Part shown: one piece after another, positions 24,266 through 31,834 of the stretch
Position numbering within the stretch: position 1 is the stretch's first letter
Layout of the letters: the number at the start of each line of letters is the position of its first letter
Origin: Bacilli bacterium
GTDB lineage: Bacteria; Bacillota_I; Bacilli_A; RF39; UBA660
Direction: 5' to 3'
Length of the DNA: 33,033 nt
Assembly: GCA_017550205.1 (NCBI GenBank)
Contig: JAFZPS010000047.1
Location: forward strand, 1-33,033
Position numbers and translations under genes: made by a program
Notes under the pieces: generated by a model
The model's input: the letters and a program-made list of their open reading frames with translations, nothing else
Told to the model about the DNA's origin: nothing
Databases searched by the model: none

Positions 24266-25130
24266 ATTGATATAATTCTTTTTTTATAGATTCAAGATTA
24301 TCTTTCATAATTGAAATATAATCATCTTTTTCACTACGTTCTTGATCACTAATATTATCTAGTTTATGAAGTTCACTAGTTTTAATAGAAGGATAACTAT
24401 TCATAAGAGCTTTAGCATTTTCAGGAAGTTCTTCTCCCTTAAATACAAATATATAACTTACAGCACCAGCATCCATTAGATTTTCAGCATCACTTAAAGT
24501 CTTTTGACTAGCATCATCATCTATACATATAACATCAAGACCAAATTTTTCTAAATAATTTAAAGCACTGTCTGCTACTATAATAGTTCTATTATTTGTT
24601 GATTCAAAAGCTAATCTATATTCGGCATCTAATTCTGATAAATTAATCTTTAATTCATCATATGCATCATCAACATCTTTCTTTAAATAAGCACTAGAAG
24701 CATACTCTGATAAACTACGTCTAACATTTTGACTCATCATTAATAATGAACTAGGATTTAACCATAACTCTTCAGGTGAGTATTCAGTTTCTAATACATA
24801 TGCTGTATCAATTATTTTTAAATCAGGATTAATAGCAAGTAATTCTAAAGCAAGGCGTCTTTCCTTTTCAATCAATCCATTATATACAAATAAATCTTTA
24901 TGAGCATATTCATTCTTTTGTTTCTTACTTATCTTATAATTATCTATTAATATTCCATCAGGATATATTGAAGTAATAGTAGAATGCTTTCCATATAAAG
25001 TTCTAACTATATATTCATTAGCATAATTAGTAACAATAATTTCAATCTCATCCATAGAGTCATTTGCACAACCACTAACTAAGAATGGAATAATTAATAT
25101 AAGTAATAAAAATAATATTTTCTTTTTCAT
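24264..25130 (-). CDS. ZnuA/TroA-like lipoprotein lacking canonical metal ligands
   Basis: This 288-residue protein has a lipoprotein signal peptide (LVSGC, lipid-bearing Cys21) and the general shape of the zinc/manganese ABC-transporter binding proteins: a first lobe with KDLFVYNGLIEKE, ELWLNPSSLLMM (compare HxWLDP), a long helix with LSELDAEYRLAFE, then NRTIIVADSALNYLEKFGLDVICI and AVSYIFVFKGEELPENA, ending DDYISIMKDNLESI. The usual metal ligands look replaced: the PHxYEP site reads PDGILIDN, the His before WLDP is Glu or Leu, and SHxAF reads ADSAL. No permease or ATPase gene is adjacent. It overlaps yidD by 4 bases (ATGA), so the two are coupled. It may bind another ligand or have lost transport function. 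Confidence 0.8.
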   Translation of the reverse strand: MKKKILFLLLILIIPFLVSGCANDSMDEIEIIVTNYANEYIVRTLYGKHSTITSIYPDGILIDNYKISKKQKNEYAHKDLFVYNGLIEKERRLALELLAINPDLKIIDTAYVLETEYSPEELWLNPSSLLMMSQNVRRSLSEYASSAYLKKDVDDAYDELKINLSELDAEYRLAFESTNNRTIIVADSALNYLEKFGLDVICIDDDASQKTLSDAENLMDAGAVSYIFVFKGEELPENAKALMNSYPSIKTSELHKLDNISDQERSEKDDYISIMKDNLESIKKELYQ

Positions 25131-25360
25131 TTTTTCTTCTCCTTTTTATTTTTTTTAGGTACAGGATCATATATATTCTTACTTAAAGGATTACATCTTA
25201 TAATTCTTTTAATCCCCATATAAGTACCTTTAATAGACCCATACTCTTTAATTGCTTCTTTAGTATACTCTGAACAAGTAGGAATAAATCTACATTGTTT
25301 ATGTGATGCAAATGGAATTTTTTGATATAAATTGATAAGTGAAATAAGTATCCATTTCAT
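25127..25360 (-). CDS. yidD: Membrane protein insertion efficiency factor YidD
   Basis: YidD is a small membrane-associated protein thought to assist YidC-dependent insertion of inner-membrane proteins. The 77-residue sequence has the family signature: an N-terminal amphipathic segment (LISLINLYQKIPF), CRFIPTCSEYTKEAI with three conserved Cys in the protein, GIKRIIRCNP and YDPVP, then a Lys-rich tail. YidD usually sits between rnpA and yidC; here it is divergent from rnc and coupled to a ZnuA-like lipoprotein. Ribosome site GGTGAT; its promoter is at 25376-25404 (minus). Confidence 0.95.
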   Translation of the reverse strand: MKWILISLINLYQKIPFASHKQCRFIPTCSEYTKEAIKEYGSIKGTYMGIKRIIRCNPLSKNIYDPVPKKNKKEKKK

Positions 25361-25375
25361 ATTATCACCAAATTA

Positions 25376-25404
25376 ATTTTACTATTATTTAACTTTTTTT
25401 TCAA
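25376..25404 (-). promoter_or_regulatory. Promoter of yidD (minus strand)
   Basis: On the minus strand: TTGAAA (25404-25399), 17-base spacer and TAAAAT (25381-25376). It lies back to back with the rnc promoter, whose upstream region it shares, so the two could interfere. Confidence 0.75.
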
Positions 25405-25409
25405 GACTA

Positions 25410-25418
25410 TGTTATAAT
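25410..25418 (+). promoter_or_regulatory. Extended -10 promoter of rnc
   Basis: TGTTATAAT ends 15 bases before the rnc ATG, giving a leader of only a few bases before GGTGAT. No strong -35. Confidence 0.7.
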
Positions 25419-25433
25419 GAAATAGGTGATTAT

Positions 25434-26093
25434 ATGGAAGAATTATTTAATAAGTTAAACATTACTCCTAAGAATATTGATTTATATAAAGCAGCATTCT
25501 CTCATAGTTCATATGTTAATGAACATAAAGTAAAGAATGACTATGAAAGATTAGAGTTTGTAGGAGATGCAGTATTAGACTTAGTAGTAGCAGATTATTT
25601 ATATAATAAATATAAAGAAACTGAAGGAGAAATGACTAAAGTAAGAGCTAGTTATGTATGTGAAAATGCTAATTATGAATATGCTGAAGGATTAAATCTA
25701 GAAAATTATATTTTAGTAGGTAATGGAGAAAAAGAATCTGGAATAAAAAAATCAGTAGTAGCAGATATATTTGAAGCACTTATGGGAGCTATTTATATAG
25801 ATTTAGGTTATGCTACTGCAAGAAATACTATATTAAGAATTATTGTTCCATATATAGAAGATCCTAATGTAAATTTCTTTAGTGATTATAAATCAAGTTT
25901 ACAAGAAATGGTACAAACAGATCAAAAATCTTTAGAGTATAATTTAATAAATGAAGAAGGCCCTGCTCATGATAAAAGATTTACTGTAGAAGTAAAAATA
26001 GATAATATAGTTTATGGAATAGGAATTGGTACAACAAAGAAAGAAGCAGAACAAGAAGCAGCAAAGAAAGCATTAGAAAAAATGGCTAAATAA
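25434..26093 (+). CDS. rnc: Ribonuclease III
   Basis: RNase III cleaves double-stranded RNA in rRNA maturation and mRNA turnover. The 219-residue protein has the nuclease domain with HSSYVNE, the signature YERLEFVGDAVLDL (residues 37-50; catalytic D45 region) and VVADIFEALMGAIYIDLG, then the C-terminal dsRNA-binding domain (about 150-219, DYKSSLQEMVQ and ending KKEAEQEAAKKALEKM). Slightly short but complete. In many Firmicutes rnc precedes smc and ftsY; here a terminator and an RNase J2-like gene follow, putting two RNA-processing genes side by side. Ribosome site GGTGAT. Confidence 0.97.
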   Translation: MEELFNKLNITPKNIDLYKAAFSHSSYVNEHKVKNDYERLEFVGDAVLDLVVADYLYNKYKETEGEMTKVRASYVCENANYEYAEGLNLENYILVGNGEKESGIKKSVVADIFEALMGAIYIDLGYATARNTILRIIVPYIEDPNVNFFSDYKSSLQEMVQTDQKSLEYNLINEEGPAHDKRFTVEVKIDNIVYGIGIGTTKKEAEQEAAKKALEKMAK

Positions 26094-26112
26094 AGACTTA
26101 GTCTTTTTTTTT
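26092..26112 (+). terminator. Rho-independent terminator of rnc
   Basis: AAAGAC (26092-26097) pairs with GTCTTT (26101-26106) with a TTA loop, followed by T. The rnc stop codon ends immediately before it. Confidence 0.8.
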
Positions 26113-26123
26113 ATTAATAAATA

Positions 26124-26132
26124 TGTTATAAT
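26124..26132 (+). promoter_or_regulatory. Extended -10 promoter of the RNase J2-like gene
   Basis: TGTTATAAT, about 40 bases before the ATG at 26173. The leader ends with a strong AGAAAGGAG ribosome site. No clear -35. Confidence 0.65.
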
Positions 26133-26172
26133 TATATTGCTGTTTATCTGTAATATTTAGAAAGGAGAAAAT

Positions 26173-27825
26173 ATGAGTAAAATTAAAATATTCGCTTTAG
26201 GCGGATTAAATGAAAATGGAAAGAATATGTATGTTGTCGATGTAGACAATGACATATTTATATTTGATGCCGGGTTAAAATATGATAATGATATTAATTT
26301 AGGAATTGATTATATAATTCCGAATTTTAATTATCTAATAGAAAATAAAAAGAATATTAAAGGTATATTTTTAACACATGGACATGAAGGTAATATGGGA
26401 GCAGTTCCAGATATTTTGGAAAAAGTTCCTGAAATACCAGTATATGGTACTAAATTAACACTAGAAATAGTTAAAAGAGATATGACAGAGGAATCTATTA
26501 AGAAAACACACTTAATAGAAATAAAACCTCATGTAAAACAAGCATTTGGTAAGAATGCAATATTTCCAATATCTGTAACACATTCTATACCTGATTCAGT
26601 ATGTTATGTGTTATACACTGAAGATGGTGCAATTGTTTATACTGGAGACTTTACATTTGATTCTACAATGACAGGAGCTTATAAAACGGATATAGGTAAA
26701 TTAGCTTATGTAGGTAAACAAGGTGTTTTATGTTTAATGGCTGAATCATTCTATGCAGATCATCCAGGTCATACTTCACCTAATAATAGATGTGAAGCGT
26801 TTATAAGAGAAGTATTAAATAAAAGTAAAAACAGAATTATAGCTACTGTTACAACAGCACATTTCTATAGAATACAAGAAATATTTAATGAAGTATCCAC
26901 TACACATAGAAAAATCGTTATTATGGGTAAACAACTACAAGAATTAATAAATAAAGGTATAGATGAAGGATACTTAAAAATAAATAAAGAAAAAATAGGA
27001 ACACTTGCTGATTTAGAAAGTGATAATGTAATAGTATTAATCTCAGATGAAAAAGAAAAACCATTTGCTAATCTAGAAAGAATTATTAAAGGTTTTGACA
27101 AGTTTATTAGTATTAAAGATACAGATACCGTATTTATAACTGAACCAAGTTATCCAGGTATTGAAAAAAGATTAGCCTTATTAATGGATGAAATAGCTAT
27201 GTTAGGAGCAGATGCAGTATGCCTATCTCAAAAGAAGCATTTACTACATCATGCATCACAAGAAGATTTAATGCTTCTAATAGACTTGATGCAACCTAAA
27301 TACTATTTCCCAGTAAAAGGTGAATATAGAAATCAATATGTTAATGGAGAAATAGCTGAGTCTGTTGGTATTCCTAAAGAAAACATCATCTTAAAATTAA
27401 ATGGTGATGTATTTGAAATGGATAATGGAGAACAAGTAGAAACATTTGAGCACATTGATGTAGACCAAATATTAATAGACGGTAATAATAGTGGAGATAT
27501 TGGTGATTTAGTATTAAAAGATAGAGAAATGTTAGCTTCATCAGGAATAGTTATTATTAGCTGTACTCTAGATAAAGAAACTAAAAAAATACTAGGAGGT
27601 CCTGAAATACTAACTAGAGGATTTATCTATGTAAAAGAAAGCCAAGACCTATTAGAAGAAACTAAAAGAATTGCTCGTGAAGTAATTGAAAATAATATTG
27701 AAGAGAATCAAAAAAGAATAGATTATGCAAAGATAAAAAATGATGTTAGAGAAGTATTAGGTAAATTCTTCTATCAAGAAACAGAAGCTAAACCAATGGT
27801 TATCACAGTAATTCAAGAAGTATAG
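26173..27825 (+). CDS. rnjB: RNase J2-like protein with altered active site
   Basis: RNase J proteins are metallo-beta-lactamase/beta-CASP nucleases with 5'-3' exonuclease and endonuclease activity in Bacillus mRNA turnover. The 550-residue protein has the full architecture: GGLNENGKNMYVV, FIFDAGL, the metal motif, HSIPDSV, YTGDFTFD, the beta-CASP region and the C-terminal domain ending KPMVITVIQEV. The metal motif HxHxDH reads HGHEGN (H69-N74), the usual GH before ASQE reads HH (359-360), and PVHGE reads PVKGE (K382). These changes resemble B. subtilis RNase J2 (HGHDEN), which is nearly inactive and works in complex with J1. So J2 is the better call; a J1 gene should lie elsewhere. Confidence 0.9.
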   Translation: MSKIKIFALGGLNENGKNMYVVDVDNDIFIFDAGLKYDNDINLGIDYIIPNFNYLIENKKNIKGIFLTHGHEGNMGAVPDILEKVPEIPVYGTKLTLEIVKRDMTEESIKKTHLIEIKPHVKQAFGKNAIFPISVTHSIPDSVCYVLYTEDGAIVYTGDFTFDSTMTGAYKTDIGKLAYVGKQGVLCLMAESFYADHPGHTSPNNRCEAFIREVLNKSKNRIIATVTTAHFYRIQEIFNEVSTTHRKIVIMGKQLQELINKGIDEGYLKINKEKIGTLADLESDNVIVLISDEKEKPFANLERIIKGFDKFISIKDTDTVFITEPSYPGIEKRLALLMDEIAMLGADAVCLSQKKHLLHHASQEDLMLLIDLMQPKYYFPVKGEYRNQYVNGEIAESVGIPKENIILKLNGDVFEMDNGEQVETFEHIDVDQILIDGNNSGDIGDLVLKDREMLASSGIVIISCTLDKETKKILGGPEILTRGFIYVKESQDLLEETKRIAREVIENNIEENQKRIDYAKIKNDVREVLGKFFYQETEAKPMVITVIQEV

Positions 27826-27839
27826 GAATATACTTCTTT
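27815..27839 (+). terminator. Hairpin over the end of the RNase J2-like gene
   Basis: AAGAAGTATA (27815-27824) and TATACTTCTT (27829-27838) form a perfect 10-base stem with a GGAA tetraloop containing part of the stop codon. The T tract after it is short, so it may be a weak terminator or an mRNA end-stabiliser, letting some transcripts continue into the tRNA 6 bases on. Confidence 0.55.
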
Positions 27840-27843
27840 ATAT

Positions 27844-27920
27844 GTACTCGTAGCTCAGTAGGATAGAGCAGCCGCCTCCTAAGCGACAGGTCATGAGTTC
27901 AATTCTCATCGGGTACACCA
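27844..27920 (+). tRNA. tRNA-Arg (anticodon CCT)
   Basis: A 77-base cloverleaf with encoded CCA. The acceptor stem GTACTCG/CGGGTAC has one T-G pair, the D stem is GCTC/GAGC, and the anticodon loop CTCCTAA has anticodon CCT at 27878-27880, reading AGG. The T arm is ATGAG-TTCAATT-CTCAT. The anticodon stem GCCGC/GCGAC has a C-A mismatch at the second pair (28-42). No separate promoter is seen, so it is probably transcribed from the RNase J2-like gene or a weak start. A terminator follows. Confidence 0.95.
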
Positions 27921-27930
27921 TATAAGAATA

Positions 27931-27966
27931 AAAGATATGCGAGAGCATATCTTTATTGACTTTTTT
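27931..27966 (+). terminator. Terminator after tRNA-Arg
   Basis: AGATATGC (27933-27940) pairs with GCATATCT (27945-27952) with a GAGA tetraloop, then T-rich sequence. Its T-rich tail overlaps the next promoter's -35. Confidence 0.72.
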
Positions 27967-27984
27967 ATCAAAAAATGTTATAAT
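27956..27984 (+). promoter_or_regulatory. Promoter of the 28009 gene
   Basis: TTGACT (27956-27961), 17-base spacer and TATAAT (27979-27984) with TG upstream of the -10. Near consensus at both elements; leader of about 18 bases. Confidence 0.87.
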
Positions 27985-28008
27985 ATATGCCATCCAAAGG
28001 GGGATAAT

Positions 28009-28695
28009 ATGAATAAAGTAAATAAAATTTATACAAAATTAACTAATTATGTTTTAAAAAGAAAAGAACAAAATCCAGAACCACAACCAGAAAAAAAAGA
28101 TGATTTTGAAAAATTAAATCTTTCACAACTATGTGATCAAGTAGAAATTAGCAGACAAAAAAGAAAAGAATTGTATAAAAAGGCAAAAGAAGAAGAAATT
28201 AATAAATGTACAGAAGAATTAGCTAGATTGTTCTACGAAAATATTAGAGAACTTTTAAAAGAAGAAATTATTGGAGATTATTCCAACAACATCAAAGGAT
28301 TCGGAAAATATGGAACTCCTAGCAAAGTGAGTCGTTACTTAGATGATGAAAAATTTAAAATTGTTTATGATTTTTCTGATAGTTATAATCCTGAAGATGT
28401 GAGAAAAACTATACAGCGTTTAAGTCCAATAAACAATAATTATATACCTCATTATCCGAGATATTTTGCTTATGGGCATAGTCAAGATATTTCTTGGGAG
28501 TATTTAGAGAGAATACTAGAAAAATTAAATATTAAAATTAGTCGTGAATATGAAAAGAAAAGTGAAACAAATTATGCAGGTAAGGAAATAGAAAGAGTCA
28601 CTGACATAATAACTGTTATATTCATAAGACAAAAGGATAAAGATAAAACACCAGTAGAAGTTACTGGACCACAAAAAATAAAAATAGCAAAATAA
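28009..28695 (+). CDS. Cytosolic protein, unknown
   Basis: I do not recognise this 228-residue soluble protein. A basic, partly disordered N-terminus (about 1-45, with NPEPQPEKKDD) is followed by a long charged helix (about 45-90) and then a compact mixed domain with FKIVYDFSDSYNPEDVRKT, ISWEYLERILEKLNIKISREY and a final strand TDIITVIFIRQKDK. The frame is open further back to 27937, but that codon lies within the tRNA terminator; ATG 28009, after AAAGGGGGAT, is the start. Some codons (TCCGAG, CAGCGT, TTCGG) look less AT-driven than in its neighbours, so it may be acquired. It is a single-gene unit with its own promoter and terminator. Confidence 0.75.
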   Translation: MNKVNKIYTKLTNYVLKRKEQNPEPQPEKKDDFEKLNLSQLCDQVEISRQKRKELYKKAKEEEINKCTEELARLFYENIRELLKEEIIGDYSNNIKGFGKYGTPSKVSRYLDDEKFKIVYDFSDSYNPEDVRKTIQRLSPINNNYIPHYPRYFAYGHSQDISWEYLERILEKLNIKISREYEKKSETNYAGKEIERVTDIITVIFIRQKDKDKTPVEVTGPQKIKIAK

Positions 28696-28712
28696 CCTTT
28701 GCTATTTTTTTT
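28681..28712 (+). terminator. Rho-independent terminator
   Basis: AAAATAGCAAA (28681-28691) pairs with TTTGCTATTTT (28698-28708), followed by T. The stop codon of the 28009 gene lies in the loop region. Confidence 0.87.
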
Positions 28713-28764
28713 GATTATAATTATAAAAGATTTAAAATAAATATAAATGTATTAGTATAAAAAT

Positions 28765-28790
28765 AAGAACTTGAATAAAGTTCTTTTTTT
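28765..28790 (+). terminator. Second terminator without a visible gene
   Basis: AAGAACTT (28765-28772) pairs perfectly with AAGTTCTT (28778-28785), followed by five T. Between it and the previous terminator are only about 50 bases of AT-rich sequence with no gene, so it is either a back-up terminator or the end of a small RNA. Confidence 0.75.
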
Positions 28791-28822
28791 CTTAAAAATT
28801 AGAGATAAATAATATAGTTATA

Positions 28823-28831
28823 TGTTATAAT
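28823..28831 (+). promoter_or_regulatory. Extended -10 promoter of the four-gene operon
   Basis: TGTTATAAT lies 38 bases before the ATG at 28869. No good -35. It would drive the decarboxylase-like, radical SAM, NadE-like and NMNAT-like genes, which have no other promoter I can see. Confidence 0.7.
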
Positions 28832-28868
28832 ATACTTGTATTTTTAGCCTTGATTTAGGAGTGGTAAT

Positions 28869-29957
28869 ATGAATAAAGACGAAATAACATTTTTAATAAA
28901 CAAAAGTACAATTATTCATAATTATAATAATTATAGTAAAACAGGTAATGTATATTATCCATTAAAAACAAATACTAATAAAATTGTATTAAAAACATTA
29001 ATAGAAAATTTTAAAAATAATGATGGTTTTTTAATTAGTAATTTAGATCATTTTAATATTTTAAATTTATTAAATGTACCTAGTGAAAAGATGTGTTATA
29101 TAAATGTATTATCAAGTGATGATACTATTAAATATTTATATGATAAAGGTGTTAGATTTTTTGTATTTGATAATAATAAATCTTTAAAAGAATTTATGGA
29201 ATATGCAAATTTAACTGAATGTAGAATAGCTCTTAGATTAAACACAATGGAAGTATTCAATGATACATTAATGCATTTAGGTGCTAGTACTATAGAATGT
29301 AAAGAAATGCTAGATGAATTAAATAATAAATGTAAGAGTATAGGTATAAGTTTCTATCTACAAACTAAAGTAAAGAATGAGAAAGACTCTTTAGAAAGAA
29401 TGTTAAATCATATACAAGAAAGTTTTAAAGACTATAATATAGATTTTTTAAGTTTAGCAGGATTAAAAAAATATGAAGAGATTAATACTAAAAGTATAGA
29501 TGAAACTAAAAATATAATGCATTTAAAAGAAATAATTCTTGAACCAGGTAAATACTTAGTTGGAGATTCTATAGATATAATAACTAAAGTAATTAGAATA
29601 AAAAGAATTAATAATAAAAATATTATTATAATTAAAAATGGAATATATAGTGGTTTATTAGATATAGTACTATATAATGAAAAATTTAAATTATATTTAG
29701 TAGATAATAATAAGTATTTAGACTTTAGTTATAAAAAAGATAATAATCATGATATAGAAGTATATATATGTGGAGGTTCTTCAGATAGTGGAGATGTCAT
29801 AGGAACACTATATATAAGTAATGATTGTTTTAATAAGATAAAAGTAGGCTCAGATATCTTAATAAAAGATGTAGGATCTTATGTTGAAGAATTCTTTATG
29901 TCATATGCAGGTGATATAAAGAAAAAATATGTGGAGGTTGATGATAATGAAATTTAA
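28869..29957 (+). CDS. PLP-dependent decarboxylase-fold protein (Orn/DAP/Arg group), diverged
   Basis: This 362-residue protein has the layout of the fold-III decarboxylases (ornithine, lysine, DAP and carboxynorspermidine decarboxylases). The PLP Lys is in YYPLKTNTNK (K33), LEPGKYLVG starts at E225, GGSSDSGDVIG lies near 302-312, and DVGSYVEEFFMSYAG is at the end. Other family motifs are altered. The usual catalytic Cys before DSxD is Ser305. The HVGS motif seems to read SFYLQTK. The GGG phosphate loop seems to read LSLAGL. It may therefore be a non-standard decarboxylase, an epimerase-like enzyme or a non-catalytic relative. It starts the operon with GGAGTGGTAAT as ribosome site, and the next gene overlaps its end by 11 bases. 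Confidence 0.85.
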   Translation: MNKDEITFLINKSTIIHNYNNYSKTGNVYYPLKTNTNKIVLKTLIENFKNNDGFLISNLDHFNILNLLNVPSEKMCYINVLSSDDTIKYLYDKGVRFFVFDNNKSLKEFMEYANLTECRIALRLNTMEVFNDTLMHLGASTIECKEMLDELNNKCKSIGISFYLQTKVKNEKDSLERMLNHIQESFKDYNIDFLSLAGLKKYEEINTKSIDETKNIMHLKEIILEPGKYLVGDSIDIITKVIRIKRINNKNIIIIKNGIYSGLLDIVLYNEKFKLYLVDNNKYLDFSYKKDNNHDIEVYICGGSSDSGDVIGTLYISNDCFNKIKVGSDILIKDVGSYVEEFFMSYAGDIKKKYVEVDDNEI

Positions 29958-30822
29958 AATGTTTAGTGTTGTAGTAGGAAGTCCAGCTTGCATTGCAAAT
30001 TGTCCTTTTTGTGTATCAAGAGAGACTCCAAATAAAGATAATTTAAAAGACTATGAAATAAACTTTAGGAACTTAAAAATAGCAGCTAATTTAGCAAATA
30101 GAAGTAATGTAGATACAGTTATGCTTACAAGTAGAGGAGAACCATTATTATTTCCTGATCAAATTAGTAATTATTTAAAAGAATTAAAAGAGTTTAATTT
30201 CCCATTTATAGAATTACAAACTAATGGAATTTTACTTCAAAAAGAACAAGAAAAATATGATAAATATTTAAAAGAATGGTATAAAAATGGTTTAACTACA
30301 ATAACTATCTCAGTAGTTAGTCATAAAAAAGAAATAAATCAAAAAAACTATTTAGGAAATAAATCAGATTATATAGATTTACCAAAATTAATAGATTACT
30401 TACATGAATTAAAATTTTGTGTAAGAATAACTTGTGTATGTTGTAAAGATATGATGGATAATAGTAAAGAGGTAAAAGAATTAATTAAATTTGCTAAAGA
30501 CAACAAAGTAGAACAAGTTACATTAAGACCAGTAAATGATGAATATAGAAGAGAATCAACTCGTCTATGGATATTGGATAACAAATTAACTGATGAAAAT
30601 AAAAAAGATATAAAAGATTATTTAGAAAAAGAAGGTACTAAATTATTAGAATTAGAACGTATAGGAACAGTTTATGATGTAGATGGTCAAAATGTTTTAT
30701 ATTCATTACCACTAACTAAGTATACTAGAGATACTAATCCAGAAAATTTAAGAAATTTAATTTTCTTTCCAGATGGACATATAAGATATGAATGGGAAAT
30801 GGAGGGTGGAATCCTTCTATGA
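29947..30822 (+). CDS. Radical SAM enzyme
   Basis: This 291-residue protein has the CX3CX2C iron-sulfur cluster motif (C15, C19, C22 in PACIANCPFC), then LTSRGEPLLFP, which is the GxGEP SAM-binding element, and LQTNGILL. A compact TIM-barrel core follows, and the protein ends IFFPDGHIRYEWEMEGG. Several extra Cys (about residues 158-167: FCVRITCVCC) could be structural or bind a second cluster. Radical SAM enzymes generate a 5'-deoxyadenosyl radical; the substrate is unknown here. The frame opens at ATG 29929, but ATG 29947, 9 bases after GGAGGT, is the better start. It overlaps the decarboxylase-like gene by 11 bases and the NadE-like gene by 4 (ATGA). Confidence 0.9.
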   Translation: MKFKMFSVVVGSPACIANCPFCVSRETPNKDNLKDYEINFRNLKIAANLANRSNVDTVMLTSRGEPLLFPDQISNYLKELKEFNFPFIELQTNGILLQKEQEKYDKYLKEWYKNGLTTITISVVSHKKEINQKNYLGNKSDYIDLPKLIDYLHELKFCVRITCVCCKDMMDNSKEVKELIKFAKDNKVEQVTLRPVNDEYRRESTRLWILDNKLTDENKKDIKDYLEKEGTKLLELERIGTVYDVDGQNVLYSLPLTKYTRDTNPENLRNLIFFPDGHIRYEWEMEGGILL

Positions 30823-31814
30823 AAGTATACAATGCTAAAAGTGATAAACCAATGACAAATAAACTACATGAAGTAATAGATAAAATTAGACTAGAAAAAA
30901 ATTTTAATGCTAAAAAATATGTAGAAGAAAAAGCAAAAGTTATAAATGAATACATGTCTAAATTTAATTTAAAATCCTGTGTAGTAGCTATTAGTGGTGG
31001 AATTGATTCAGCAGTAGTATTAGGAATAATAAATAAAGCTTATAAAGAAAAAAATTCACCTATAAAAAGAGTTATTCCCTTATTACTTCCAATAACTAAG
31101 TCAACAGGAGTAACTAATCAAATAGATGCAACTATAAGAGGTAAAGAATTATGCGATAAATTAGGATTAGAATCATATACTATTGATTTATCAAGAATAA
31201 ATACAGATATTAGAGAAGATGTAGAAAAAGTAATAGGTATAACTGGTGATGATTGGGCTATAGGACAATTAGGTCCATATAGTAGAACACCTATTTTATA
31301 CTATACAACTAGTCTTTTATGCCAAGAAGGATTAAATGCTATTATTTGTGGTACAACAAATAAAGACGAAGGTGGTTATTTAGGTTATATAGGAAAAGCT
31401 TCAGATGGAATGGTAGATGTTCAAATAATCTCAGATATTCATAAATCAGAAGTTTATAAAGTAGGAGAGTATTTAGAAATACCTAAATCAATAATGGAAG
31501 TAACACCAAGTGGAGATATGTATGATAATCGTTCTGATGAAACTGTTTTTGGTGCTCCATATGACTTTGTAGAATTATATTTAAATTATTTAAATTATGA
31601 TGAAAAAAAGAAAAAAGAATTATTAGATTCTTTAGATAATGACTCTAAAGAACAATTTAAGTTTTATGCTAATAACTTAGAAAATCTACATAAATACAAT
31701 CTACATAAATATATGGGATGTTCACCAGCTATTCATTTTGACTTATGGGATAGCTCAGTAAAAGGTGGATGGGAAGGTTATTACGATAGATTTAAAGAAA
31801 TAATGAATAAATAA
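30819..31814 (+). CDS. nadE: NAD+ synthetase-like (NadE) PP-loop amide ligase
   Basis: NadE adenylates nicotinate adenine dinucleotide and amidates it, the last step of NAD synthesis. The 331-residue protein has the PP-loop SGGIDS (S59 to S64), then GTTNKDEGGYLGYIGKASDGMVDVQIISDIHKSEVYKVGEYLEIP and PSGDMYDNRSDETVFGAPYDFVEL, matching the NadE blocks GTxNKxE, the nucleotide loop and the tDE-G-Y segment. There is no N-terminal glutaminase domain, so it would use free ammonia. The C-terminal part extends past the usual end (KYMGCSPAIHFDLWDSSVKGGWEGYYDRF). ATG 30819 overlaps the radical SAM stop in an ATGA; GGAGGG is 12 bases upstream. Whether it is the housekeeping NadE or a specialised amide ligase cannot be told from this window. 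Confidence 0.88.
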   Translation: MKVYNAKSDKPMTNKLHEVIDKIRLEKNFNAKKYVEEKAKVINEYMSKFNLKSCVVAISGGIDSAVVLGIINKAYKEKNSPIKRVIPLLLPITKSTGVTNQIDATIRGKELCDKLGLESYTIDLSRINTDIREDVEKVIGITGDDWAIGQLGPYSRTPILYYTTSLLCQEGLNAIICGTTNKDEGGYLGYIGKASDGMVDVQIISDIHKSEVYKVGEYLEIPKSIMEVTPSGDMYDNRSDETVFGAPYDFVELYLNYLNYDEKKKKELLDSLDNDSKEQFKFYANNLENLHKYNLHKYMGCSPAIHFDLWDSSVKGGWEGYYDRFKEIMNK

Positions 31815-31834
31815 AAAGAAAGGAGTTTTATTCA

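Noticed and set aside
27937..28008. N-terminal extension of the 28009 gene from ATG 27937
   Set aside because: That stretch is the tRNA terminator hairpin and the promoter, so translation cannot start there.
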